64,000 bases of DNA. Origin: Paenibacillus sp. MBLB1832 (GTDB lineage Bacteria; Bacillota; Bacilli; Paenibacillales; NBRC-103111). The position numbers and the translations under genes are program-made. Each line of letters opens with the position of its first letter. The stretch's first letter is position 1. The DNA lies in contig NZ_CP130319.1 of the NCBI RefSeq assembly GCF_032271945.1, positions 124,001 through 188,000 of the forward strand, in the 5' to 3' direction. The notes beneath the pieces were generated by a model, which saw only the letters and a program-made list of their open reading frames with translations, did not search any database and was not told the DNA's origin. Of the stretch, positions 46,923-55,540 are shown piece by piece.

Positions 46923-47033
46923 CTAGAACTTTTCGTAAATGAATAGTCCCTTGCCGGTAAAATATACGAAAACCAAGTATAGCATCACGAGGTAGATGAG
47001 GATTTCGATGGTTTTCCTAAGGAATTTAACCAT
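46923..47033 (-). CDS. DltX-like microprotein (36 residues)
   Basis: A single-helix membrane peptide: MVKFLRKTIEILIYLVMLYL, then VFVYFTGKGLFIYEKF to the stop. AAGGAGG lies 7 bases before the ATG. It overlaps the 3' end of the DltD-like gene by 49 bases in another frame and precedes the MBOAT gene by 69 bases. Size, basic N-terminus, one helix and the C-terminal FIYEKF match the DltX family, whose C-terminus ends in a similar FIYNEF with a tyrosine reported to carry the aminoacyl group between DltB and DltD. Assignment is by pattern and operon context; the peptide is below usual gene-calling limits. Confidence 0.8.
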   Translation of the reverse strand: MVKFLRKTIEILIYLVMLYLVFVYFTGKGLFIYEKF

Positions 47034-47908
47034 GTGTCAACCTCCTTCGTAAAGATCGGCGCACCCTCTTCGCGGTTCAGGTGGACCAGGTCATGGAAAT
47101 AGCGCGGCTCAAACATATGCATGAGGTCAAGTGTCGGTACCTTCGCGGCCTGAAGCTGAGCATTAACCGCCTCTTTCAGTGAAGCCACATAGGGTGGATC
47201 GGCGTAGCCACCATTCCATGGCATCCAGATCACACGCAGCGCGAGCTTGTGCTCGTCGGCATACTGCAGTACCCACTGCAAGGCGTCTAGATTTTGCTTA
47301 AAATCTTTCAAGGTCATGGCGCCGAAGCGCTGGTTATAGTCATCCCACTTGACCTTCAAGGCGGTATCATCCTTACGTCCAGGGTACAGCTCTTTATCGA
47401 TCCAGCGTGGCTGGTAGTCTAGGCTGCCCTTGCTCAGATTGCGAGCGAACTCCTCGCCCGAATCTCGGAAGTAGTCGCGGTACGTATACACATACGGCTG
47501 GTACCAGGGCTTAAACCACTGATAGGTTGGGTCAGTCTCGAGGGCGTCGAGCATCGTATGAACATCGATTCCAATGACGAGCTCATCTTGAACCTGATAG
47601 AGGTCATCCTTCAGGATCGATTTAAGATCGGTCAGCTTCCCGTAGGAGAGCCCCATCTCCACCAGATGGCTATCTGCCTTCTCTTCGATATAAGCCCCCG
47701 TTACGGACGAATTACCGAAGAAAACTGGACCCGAATGGGACCAGCCGTGATGGTAGAGTGTTTTGGTAAAGTCGTTCTTGTAGAAACGGCGTGAAGACGC
47801 CATCGGGTCCCACTGCGAGATGAGGAGGTCGGAGACGACGATGGCGAGCAACAAGCCGAGCACAAAGCTATTTTTTTTAAGAAAGGCGGCTGCTTTCAAT
47901 AGAATCAC
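46985..47908 (-). CDS. DltD-like extracytoplasmic SGNH-type acyl-transfer protein
   Basis: A 307-residue protein with an N-terminal membrane anchor (about 13-31) and an extracytoplasmic domain. FFGNSSVTGAY (about 63-73) supplies the nucleophile serine and HDLVHLNREEGAP (about 272-284) the Asp-x-x-His pair, the catalytic layout seen in DltD (Ser...DxxH). Overall similarity to canonical DltD is low and the protein is shorter. Start is GTG at 47908 with a weak ribosome binding site; the gene follows the ligase by 25 bases. Probably transfers the aminoacyl group to its final acceptor outside the membrane. Confidence 0.8.
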   Translation of the reverse strand: MILLKAAAFLKKNSFVLGLLLAIVVSDLLISQWDPMASSRRFYKNDFTKTLYHHGWSHSGPVFFGNSSVTGAYIEEKADSHLVEMGLSYGKLTDLKSILKDDLYQVQDELVIGIDVHTMLDALETDPTYQWFKPWYQPYVYTYRDYFRDSGEEFARNLSKGSLDYQPRWIDKELYPGRKDDTALKVKWDDYNQRFGAMTLKDFKQNLDALQWVLQYADEHKLALRVIWMPWNGGYADPPYVASLKEAVNAQLQAAKVPTLDLMHMFEPRYFHDLVHLNREEGAPIFTKEVDTWLNSLGKPSKSSSTS

Positions 47909-47933
47909 TCATTATCTTTGAAATGGAAAAAAC

Positions 47934-49133
47934 TTATAGTGCTTTCTCTTGCCAAGCGTGGTACTGCTCGCGGAAAGTAGCAGGCCATTGCGACTCATCA
48001 AGTCCGTACTGGGCAAGGAATGCGAACGCCCAACGCTCAATACCGAAGCCGACGCAGCCAGTGACGGCGTTGCGTTTGCCCATTTTAATATTAAAGGCGT
48101 TACCGAACGTGTTGCTATGGAAGTTGACCGAAGAGCAGGCAATTGACTTCTTCACATGCGGGATGGAGAGGCGAAGCTCATACTTCATCTCTTGGTTGCG
48201 CTGGAACGACGCTTTCACTTGGAAATCGTTCGTGAAGAACGGATCGTTCGCGATCTCCAGCATGCTGTCTACGTTCCACTCTACGGCGAGCTCTTTCAAA
48301 TATTCAATCGATTTCAGGCGGTTCTCTTTGACGAAGTCAGGCTTACCGACGAAAATGATTTCGCGCATCGAGAAGTCAAGCAAGCGTCCGAAATCGGAGT
48401 GGTTTTTGGACTCGAAACGATGACATTTCGCAATGGCTGTGACGACGATTCCGTCGCCTTCAAGCGTTTCATTTTCCAAACCTTCATAGCAGTGGTAGCA
48501 CGTAGAAGGATTCATCATGAAGTTAGGCTTGACCATGTTCGCATCCATCGCCAATGGCTTCTCTTGATCCCAACCGCCCGCCTCACGAATGGATTGGGAG
48601 AACGATTCGATGACATCCAAATCCTCGCGAAGATGCGTCACGAAATGGATGTGCTCCGGGAAAGACGTGAAGTGATTCGTTTTGTTGAGCGTATGGCTGT
48701 GAATGACGGCAGGATATTGCTCCTCTTGCATGCCTTCGAAGCGTTTGGCGATCTTCGTGACGAACGAGTAGTCCAGGAAGCGCATCAAGCTGGAGAACGG
48801 CTCACGGAAAATGAAGAGGCCCGGCTCAAGCACTTTAATCGCCTTGCGTTCCACAAGCTCAGCAATAATGTCGCCTTCGTACGGCGTGTTCACTTTGTGC
48901 TCGAACAGGATGTTTTCTTTGAAGCCGAAATCACCGTGGGAGAAACGCTCAATCAAGCGCTCCACTCGCGCGGTAATCCCTTCATCACCATTCGGTGAGC
49001 TGTGGGTAATATGGATGTGACCGTCAACTAAAGCGATATCGTGAATATGCTCATCTGCGAAAGCAGAGGCATATTTGACTTGTCCATGTTGGCTTTCGGC
49101 CAAGCCTGCCAATGAAATTTTAACCGTATTCAT
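47934..49133 (-). CDS. Amino acid:[carrier protein] ligase (seryl-tRNA-synthetase-like)
   Basis: A 399-residue class-II aminoacyl-tRNA-synthetase-like protein lacking the tRNA-binding coiled coil. Motif 2 appears as CHRFES (237-242), motif 3 as GFGIERW (362-368), and Cys212/215 and Cys333 are placed to bind the zinc that holds the amino-acid amino group in this family. Known relatives (in Bradyrhizobium and Agrobacterium) adenylate glycine or alanine and load it onto a carrier protein's phosphopantetheine, not onto tRNA. Six bases downstream of the carrier-protein gene, it would act on that protein. It replaces DltA, which is absent. Amino acid specificity is unknown. Confidence 0.85.
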   Translation of the reverse strand: MNTVKISLAGLAESQHGQVKYASAFADEHIHDIALVDGHIHITHSSPNGDEGITARVERLIERFSHGDFGFKENILFEHKVNTPYEGDIIAELVERKAIKVLEPGLFIFREPFSSLMRFLDYSFVTKIAKRFEGMQEEQYPAVIHSHTLNKTNHFTSFPEHIHFVTHLREDLDVIESFSQSIREAGGWDQEKPLAMDANMVKPNFMMNPSTCYHCYEGLENETLEGDGIVVTAIAKCHRFESKNHSDFGRLLDFSMREIIFVGKPDFVKENRLKSIEYLKELAVEWNVDSMLEIANDPFFTNDFQVKASFQRNQEMKYELRLSIPHVKKSIACSSVNFHSNTFGNAFNIKMGKRNAVTGCVGFGIERWAFAFLAQYGLDESQWPATFREQYHAWQEKAL

Positions 49134-49139
49134 GCTTAT

Positions 49140-49397
49140 TTACCTCGCTGTCTTCTTGGAAATAAATTCGGCAATTTCACTTACCGTGTTCATGGGATAC
49201 AACATTAAATCCTGGTTCGTCACTTGGATATTGTACGTTTTCTCGATATGAGCAATTAACGCCGTTGCACCGACGGAGTCGATGAAGCCGTAGTCGAAGA
49301 GATGAACGTCTACGTTGAAATCATCATCGTCCTCAGCAATTTCGTAGCGTTCGCGAATATGCTGTTCCAGCTCAGCGAGTAGGGATTCGTTAGACAT
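49140..49397 (-). CDS. Acyl/peptidyl carrier protein
   Basis: An 85-residue acidic four-helix carrier protein. GFIDSVGATALI holds the serine (near residue 41) to which phosphopantetheine would be attached, and the second-helix pattern is that of ACP and DltC proteins. AGGAGG lies 6-7 bases before the ATG; it lies 39 bases after the large FG-GAP gene and 6 bases before the ligase. In context it is the probable substrate of the ligase, analogous to DltC. It is not next to any fatty-acid synthesis gene. Confidence 0.9.
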   Translation of the reverse strand: MSNESLLAELEQHIRERYEIAEDDDDFNVDVHLFDYGFIDSVGATALIAHIEKTYNIQVTNQDLMLYPMNTVSEIAEFISKKTAR

Positions 49398-49436
49398 GGG
49401 AAAGCCTCCTGATTTAAGTAAAGTAGGTGGAATGAG

Positions 49437-52400
49437 TTATGGCTGAGCATCGACAGCGCTTGTAAAAGTAAGGGTCCTCACGTCACCATAACGGGTGATC
49501 GTATACGTATGTGCGGCTGCGTCATGAACGACAGCAGCATCGCTAGCCTCGAAAGTGAGCTCGTTAGGACTATACAACTTCAATTGCTGCAGCCCTGCCG
49601 ATTGCAGCTTCACTTGCTGCTTATTGCCTTCCGAGCTAAGGGTGAAAGGCACATTCGAACGCACCACATGGAGCTGCTGGGAAGCAGGACCAATATGAAG
49701 GTTCGTTTTGCCTGTTAAACCGAGGTAGAGCTTGTTTTCGATCGTTGTGTACACATGGGCATCACTTTGCAGAGAGTACTGGGCCAGCTTCTCGCCTTTT
49801 TCGATGGAGACACCTAGGGTGTCCGCATACTCTTCGGCTAAGGATGGGACAGCGGAAGCATCGACCGTTAAGGTCGCATGGAAATGCGGGTTACTGCCGC
49901 TTAAATGATCTTTGAGACGATCCCATAAGTAGGACGCCCAGGATTGGCTAATGCGAACCTCGCTTTTCATCGCGGTTAGGAACGATTTGGCCATCTGCGT
50001 CTCGGACATAAAATTATAATCATGCTTCGTACGAAGCTTGTCAAAGTAATCGGCAAATTCGGTTAACTCCGCAACCTTCTCAGGCACAGGGTAATGATAT
50101 TCAATATGCTCGAAGTAATCGATCGGCATATCGAGTTTGGCCATGGACTCGAATACGTCAGTGTTCGCAAAATCGCCTGTCGGCCGTAGCACAGGGGTAG
50201 GTGTATGAATGAGCATCGGCGTGCTGTTCTTTTCTGACCCATTTTGCAGCATAAAAGGCAGCGACCAGATCGATCGCGGGCGGTCAAGGACAGGGGACTC
50301 CGCTGGGAAAAATCCGAAATTGTACCACATGCCTTGCCCTGTTTCGGATTGCAGCGTCTGCACATGATCCTCATTGTTCACACGCCACGTATGCTGGTTC
50401 GTTCCAGGGTGGAGCCAAGGAATACCCAGCTTTTCGAAAGCTTGTTTATGTAAAGCGATCTCAGCCTTCTCGTCTTCCGTACTCTTAAAATTATGCACAA
50501 AAATATGCGGATTTAGTTGTAAATGATTGTCGCGCGCGTACTGAATGAACGCGTTTAACTCTGCTTTGTAAGGGAAATGCGGATCGTCGATCGCCACAGG
50601 CGATCCAAACTCAATGCCGCCTACGACGAGGTCATCCTTGCTGTCGTGATTAAGATCCAGCCACAAAGGTACCGAATAATGGCCCGCCACCAAGGCATGG
50701 TCGCCGACTTGGTTCAAGGTTGTCCCTTCGAGGGGACCTTGTGCTGTCCAAGCGCCATCGGCGCCTTGGAGGAACACCTGCAGGTCCCCGTCGCTGCTGC
50801 CGACCACGAGATCTGGTCGGCCATCTTGATTGAGGTCACGCACCGCTGGCGCGGCGTGCGTGGCCTGGTGCGGCAGCGTGATGATTACGCTGCCTTTCGG
50901 TTCAAGATCCAGGGCCGCTGCGCTGCGGCCCTTGTAGAGCCACACTCGTCCATCGGCTGCGCCTAGGACGAGGTCGAGTTTGCCGTCGCCGTTCACGTCG
51001 GCGACGAACGGCGCTGCAGGCCCTGCGGGCAGCTGCAGCGCGGCACTGCCCGCGCGTACCGCCGCGGGCTGACCGAACCTGCCGCCCGCGAGCTGCGGCA
51101 GGGACCACACCGCGCCGGACTCGTCGGAGACGACGAGGTCCGTGCGGCCGTCCCCGTTCACGTCAGCGGCGTGAACGGCACTGTAAGGGCCGAGCTGGAG
51201 CGGCGCGCCGCTCTCCAGCAACAGCTTCGATGGCGCGCCGAACGTGTCGGGCTGCGCCAGGCCCTTCGGCAGCGGCTCACTGGCGTAAGCCGCCGCGTCC
51301 GGCCCTTGATTCGTGTAGACGTACACGAATCCGTCACTGCTGCCGGCCAGCACGTCAGTGCGGCCGTCGCCGTTCAGGTCCGCGGCGGCAGGGTACGCGC
51401 GGTAAGGCAGTTCAATCGCGCTCGCCAGATCGCGATCTTGGGGGTACGTGGCTTGCCGCAGTGGTACGCCGGCCGCCATGACGTGCAGGCCGCTCGCGTA
51501 GCCTGAGCCAGGCAGCTCACCGACGAACGACGGCTTCGCGTTCGTTCCTGTGTTGAGCTGCACGGTTATGCTCTCGCGCCATTTGCCCCAGTAGAAGGCG
51601 TTGCGAACCAACGTGAACGAGGGAACCTCGTTATACGTTTTGAGCGTCTCCGCCCAGGCAATGCCATCCTTTTGCCCAATGGCGGGCATCGCCTCGAAAT
51701 GGTTCTGAAACGCCATCGCAGGTCGCCCATAAGGCCCAAGGCTTTTCTTCACGCTGTACCCGAGCGTCTCTTTCGAGACATAAGCCAGCAGCTCGCTGCG
51801 GTATTGCATGTTGGCAGCGGCCCAAGCAAAATTGAAATAAGGTTCAATCGGCAGCGCTCTTTTATTGAAATACGTCGTTCCAGGTGTAAATTTGCTCTCT
51901 GATTGATATTTGGCTGCATATTGGGCGAAGCCTAGCTTCGGATCCGAGCCGCTCATCATGTCATAGCCTGTGGCAAAGTAACGATTCGGCAGGAAATTGC
52001 TGCTGATCAAGACAGCGCCTTTGCCTACCCGATTATGCATAACAAGGGAAACGGGCGTCTTGGACTCGAATGCTTTACCCATGTTCACAACAGAAACACC
52101 AGCGGAAGGTGTAAAACCAAATCCAAGGTTAAAACCTGGCATATCATCCATTTTAGTATGCTTTAAATAACTGTTTGTAAATAGTTGAAAGGTTTGTTGA
52201 ATGCCTTGCAAATTAATAGGTACTTGCGGATAGCTGAGCGTAAATGTGTTTACAGTAACAACAGATGAACCGAAATCAGTAAGCGGCAGCTTTTTCAAAT
52301 CAATAATCGCTTTAGCCCCTAGGAAATCCAACGGAAATCGTTCAGCGAACTCATTTTCCAACAACAAATGGCCGCCTTGCTTCACGAACGCAATCAATTT

Positions 52401-52700
52401 CTCCTCTTGTTTCGTCCAATCAGGATCTTCAACTAGTCCTGGATCGAGATACAACGCATCATAGCTGCGCAGCTGACGGGAGGAGAGGGTAAGTAAGTTT
52501 TGTTTATCAATATGAACACCAGCCTGCAGGGTTTGCTCGAAATGGCCATAAGCCGCCGTATCGAAAGCATCACCATTCGTGGCATAGAGCAGCTTAGTTG
52601 CTTCTACTTTTGGTAAAAATAGAAGCAATACAACTAGAATGAGACAACTCAAACCGAGCCCGATCACCAATTTCAGTATACGAATTTTCGACAAAATCAA
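49437..52700 (-). CDS. Large membrane-anchored FG-GAP protein of the Dlt-like operon
   Basis: A 1087-residue extracytoplasmic protein of no family I recognise as a whole. It has an N-terminal membrane helix (8-31); a domain resembling a ThuA/glutamine-amidotransferase fold (about 36-250, YDALYLDPGLV...GGHLLLENEF); a barrel-like segment (about 280-390, FQNHFEAMPAIG); five calcium-binding FG-GAP/VCBS repeats at 441, 513, 568, 622 and 682 with DxNxDGxxD; a second barrel-like segment (about 705-930, NPHIFVHNF, HPGTNQHTW) suggestive of a polysaccharide deacetylase or glycosidase fold; and a C-terminal beta-sandwich. TTG start with TGAGGGA. First gene of the operon. A role in handling the polymer to be modified is inference. 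Confidence 0.78.
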   Translation of the reverse strand: MILSKIRILKLVIGLGLSCLILVVLLLFLPKVEATKLLYATNGDAFDTAAYGHFEQTLQAGVHIDKQNLLTLSSRQLRSYDALYLDPGLVEDPDWTKQEEKLIAFVKQGGHLLLENEFAERFPLDFLGAKAIIDLKKLPLTDFGSSVVTVNTFTLSYPQVPINLQGIQQTFQLFTNSYLKHTKMDDMPGFNLGFGFTPSAGVSVVNMGKAFESKTPVSLVMHNRVGKGAVLISSNFLPNRYFATGYDMMSGSDPKLGFAQYAAKYQSESKFTPGTTYFNKRALPIEPYFNFAWAAANMQYRSELLAYVSKETLGYSVKKSLGPYGRPAMAFQNHFEAMPAIGQKDGIAWAETLKTYNEVPSFTLVRNAFYWGKWRESITVQLNTGTNAKPSFVGELPGSGYASGLHVMAAGVPLRQATYPQDRDLASAIELPYRAYPAAADLNGDGRTDVLAGSSDGFVYVYTNQGPDAAAYASEPLPKGLAQPDTFGAPSKLLLESGAPLQLGPYSAVHAADVNGDGRTDLVVSDESGAVWSLPQLAGGRFGQPAAVRAGSAALQLPAGPAAPFVADVNGDGKLDLVLGAADGRVWLYKGRSAAALDLEPKGSVIITLPHQATHAAPAVRDLNQDGRPDLVVGSSDGDLQVFLQGADGAWTAQGPLEGTTLNQVGDHALVAGHYSVPLWLDLNHDSKDDLVVGGIEFGSPVAIDDPHFPYKAELNAFIQYARDNHLQLNPHIFVHNFKSTEDEKAEIALHKQAFEKLGIPWLHPGTNQHTWRVNNEDHVQTLQSETGQGMWYNFGFFPAESPVLDRPRSIWSLPFMLQNGSEKNSTPMLIHTPTPVLRPTGDFANTDVFESMAKLDMPIDYFEHIEYHYPVPEKVAELTEFADYFDKLRTKHDYNFMSETQMAKSFLTAMKSEVRISQSWASYLWDRLKDHLSGSNPHFHATLTVDASAVPSLAEEYADTLGVSIEKGEKLAQYSLQSDAHVYTTIENKLYLGLTGKTNLHIGPASQQLHVVRSNVPFTLSSEGNKQQVKLQSAGLQQLKLYSPNELTFEASDAAVVHDAAAHTYTITRYGDVRTLTFTSAVDAQP

Positions 52701-52751
52701 CGTTATCCCTCAATTGTTAAAAAGATTGCAATTCGTCCTACTATCCTTGCC

Positions 52752-52780
52752 ATTATAGCATTCATAGGTACGTTTGTTAA
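52752..52780 (-). promoter_or_regulatory. Sigma-A promoter of the Dlt-like operon
   Basis: On the minus strand TTAACA (52780-52775) and a perfect TATAAT (52757-52752) are 17 bases apart, about 50 bases before the first gene. Confidence 0.75.
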
Positions 52781-52924
52781 CTTTTAAAGGCAAGACCGCC
52801 TTGTCGGAACGTGAAACCTATGGAAGTATCACCCTGCCCTAGATTCCCCCCTATTGTTTCTGTTACACTAAAGAGAAGACTTAGAGGGTCGGCCCATGAT
52901 CTATAATTGAAAGGATTTGCTGCT

Positions 52925-55462
52925 ATGCGTACGATACGGAGAGAAGATGTAGAATTATTAGCCCCTGCGGGGGATTGGGATTGTTTGCGAGCGGCTGTTG
53001 CCAATGGGGCGGATGCCGTGTTTTTTGGTGTGGAGAAATTTAATGCGCGCGCTCGTGCGCACAACTTTACGATGGCGGAGCTGCCCGACATTATGTCATT
53101 CCTTCATCTATATGGCGTTCAGGGCTTCCTTACGTTTAACATTCTCGTGTTTGAGGAAGAGTTGAACGACGCGAAGCAGTTAATTGAAGCGTGTGTGGAT
53201 GCAGGCGTAGATGCGGTCATTGTACAGGATTTAGGTTTAGTCAAAATGATTCGTGAAATCTCCCCCGATTTCCCGATTCACGGTTCCACGCAGATGACGA
53301 TTACATCGCCAGAGGCGGTTGAGTTTACCAAACCGTTCGATATCGAGCGTGTCGTGCTCGGGCGTGAAAATAATTTGAAACAAATCAAACAAATCGGTGA
53401 TCAGGCGAAGCTTCCAATGGAAGTGTTCGTGCATGGTGCGCTTTGCGTTTCCTACTCGGGCCAGTGTTTAACCTCGGAGATGTGGGGAGGCCGCTCCGCG
53501 AACCGCGGCGAGTGCGCGCAAGCGTGCCGCTTGCCGTATGATTTGATGGTCGATGGCGTACAGAAGCCAATGGGCGATGTGACGTATTTGCTGTCGCCGA
53601 AGGATTTGGCAGCCATTGAAATCGTGCCTGAGCTGATCGAAGCGGGCGTTCGTTCTTTCAAAATTGAGGGGCGTCTGAAGACCCCTGAATATGTAGCCAA
53701 TGTTGTGAGCAAATATCGCAAAGCGATTGATCGTTATTTCGATGGGGAGGACGCGCGACCTTCCAAAGAGGAAGTGCGTGAGCTGCAGCAAAGCTTCTCG
53801 CGTGGATTTACGGTTGGTTTCCTGCAAGGAACCAACAACAAGCAATTGGTCGACGGCACGTTTCCGAAGAGCCGCGGCGTGTTTGTGGGCCGCATCAAGC
53901 AGATTCTGCGCGATGCCGTCATCTGCGAGCTAGAGGCGCCGCTGAAGCGCGGCGACGGGCTTGTGTTCGACGCGGGGGACCCGACGAAGAAGGAAGAGGG
54001 CGGACGCATCTACGATTTGCGCCGCAAAGGCGAGAAACTCGAGGGTGAAGCCGAGGGTGGATTGATCGAAATCGTCATGGGACGCAACGATGTGGACCTG
54101 GGACGTCTTCATGTGGGCGACCGCATCTGGAAGACGAATGATCCTGCGCTGGACAAGCGTTTGCGCCAGACGTTTGAAACGGATAAACCTTACCGTACGT
54201 TCCCGGTAAGTGTAAGAGTGAGCGGCGTGCTCGGGGAGCCGCTGAAAAGCTGGTGGACGGACACGCGCGGCGGTCATACCGTCTTCGTACAGTCCGAGCT
54301 TCCGCTGGTTCAAGCGGAGAAGAGACCGATGGACGAACAGCTCTTCACCGAGCAGTTCGGTCGCCTGGGCGGCACGATTTACGAGCTTGCCGAGCTGGAT
54401 GTCCAGCTGGACGGCGCGTTGATCGTGCCGATGCGTGAGCTGAACAGCATGCGTCGCATGGCTGTTGAGTTGATGGAAGACGAGCGCCAGAAGCCGCGCG
54501 CGTACATCAAGCGCGCCGTCGGCGTGTATGACGACGTGCCAGCTACTGCGGCCGTGAAACAAGCTGAAGCAGGTGGCTTAACGGCTTCCGAGCGCAGCGA
54601 GGTGGAGCTGACCGCGCTATGCCGCAACCTGGACCAGGTGAAGGCTGTGCTGGCGACAACGGACGTTGGCTTGATTTATGCGGATTTCGAATTTATTAAG
54701 CAGTTCCCTGCGGCGGTTGAAGCCGTTCATGCGGCTGGGCGCAAGATCGCCCTGGTCACGCCACGGATTCATATGCCAGGGGAAACGGGCTATTTTAAGA
54801 ATATTCTAAAGCTGGGGCCAGATGCGGTTCTGATCCGTAACACAGGCGCAGCGTTCTTCTTATTGAAGCACCGCTTGGAGAATCCAGATGCGCACCATCC
54901 ACAGCTGATTGGCGATTTCTCCTTGAATGTGGCTAACCATAAGACGGCCGCATTATTCTTGGAAGCTGGCTTGTCCAAAGTAACGCCATCGTACGATTTG
55001 AACATTCAGCAGATGGTCGATCTGCTTCGCCGTGCGGAAACATCCAAGCTTGAAGTCGTGATCCATCAGCATATGCCGATGTTCCACACGGAGCACTGCG
55101 TCTACTGTACCTTCCTCAGCGAAGGTACGGATTATACGAATTGCGGTCGTCCGTGTGAGGAGCAACGTGTGTCCTTGCAAGACCGAGTTGGCATGTCGCA
55201 TCCAGTACGCGTAGATGAGGGCTGCCGCAACACCGTGTACAACGCGGTTGATCAGTCAGGCGCAGAGTACTTGAACCATTTCATGGACCTTGGCATCCGC
55301 TCGTTCCGTGTCGAGTTCTTGGAAGAGACGCCTGAGAAAGTAACGGAGATTCTTGAACTGTACCGTCGCGCGATCGATGGTCAAATCAGCGGCACACAAG
55401 TATGGCGCTCGCTGAAGGCGACGAACCAGCTAGGTGTCACTAAAGGAACACTCGTGAAATAG
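52925..55462 (+). CDS. U32-family protein with DUF3656 (RlhA-like RNA hydroxylase)
   Basis: An 845-residue protein. The N-terminal U32 domain (about 10-290) starts ELLAPAGDWDCLRAAVANGADAVFFG, followed by the iron-sulfur-type cysteine region SGQCLTSEM/GECAQACRLPY (about 180-205), a DUF3656 domain (about 390-540) and a C-terminal region with HCVYCTFLSEG/NCGRPCEE cysteines. Related RlhA and TrhP proteins hydroxylate rRNA or tRNA using prephenate, rather than acting as peptidases; members are often misnamed peptidase U32. ATG at 52925 with AAAGGA. Divergent from the Dlt-like operon. Confidence 0.88.
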   Translation: MRTIRREDVELLAPAGDWDCLRAAVANGADAVFFGVEKFNARARAHNFTMAELPDIMSFLHLYGVQGFLTFNILVFEEELNDAKQLIEACVDAGVDAVIVQDLGLVKMIREISPDFPIHGSTQMTITSPEAVEFTKPFDIERVVLGRENNLKQIKQIGDQAKLPMEVFVHGALCVSYSGQCLTSEMWGGRSANRGECAQACRLPYDLMVDGVQKPMGDVTYLLSPKDLAAIEIVPELIEAGVRSFKIEGRLKTPEYVANVVSKYRKAIDRYFDGEDARPSKEEVRELQQSFSRGFTVGFLQGTNNKQLVDGTFPKSRGVFVGRIKQILRDAVICELEAPLKRGDGLVFDAGDPTKKEEGGRIYDLRRKGEKLEGEAEGGLIEIVMGRNDVDLGRLHVGDRIWKTNDPALDKRLRQTFETDKPYRTFPVSVRVSGVLGEPLKSWWTDTRGGHTVFVQSELPLVQAEKRPMDEQLFTEQFGRLGGTIYELAELDVQLDGALIVPMRELNSMRRMAVELMEDERQKPRAYIKRAVGVYDDVPATAAVKQAEAGGLTASERSEVELTALCRNLDQVKAVLATTDVGLIYADFEFIKQFPAAVEAVHAAGRKIALVTPRIHMPGETGYFKNILKLGPDAVLIRNTGAAFFLLKHRLENPDAHHPQLIGDFSLNVANHKTAALFLEAGLSKVTPSYDLNIQQMVDLLRRAETSKLEVVIHQHMPMFHTEHCVYCTFLSEGTDYTNCGRPCEEQRVSLQDRVGMSHPVRVDEGCRNTVYNAVDQSGAEYLNHFMDLGIRSFRVEFLEETPEKVTEILELYRRAIDGQISGTQVWRSLKATNQLGVTKGTLVK

Positions 55463-55499
55463 TGATGGTGTAAGGTAAGTAGACGAATAGATGTCGAAG

Positions 55500-55540
55500 T
55501 GACTCACGCAGGTGGTTTATTGTCTGCATGGGTCATTTTT
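55500..55540 (+). terminator. Terminator after the U32 gene
   Basis: TGACTCACGCAG pairs with CTGCATGGGTCA (one mismatch, one G-U), followed by five T residues. Confidence 0.75.

Noticed and set aside
47934-49133. Seryl-tRNA synthetase
   Set aside because: The N-terminal tRNA-binding coiled coil is missing and the gene is coupled to a carrier protein.
45699-49397. Canonical dltABCD operon for D-alanylation of teichoic acids
   Set aside because: No adenylation domain (DltA) is present; the ligase is of the aminoacyl-tRNA-synthetase fold and the DltD-like protein is divergent and shorter.
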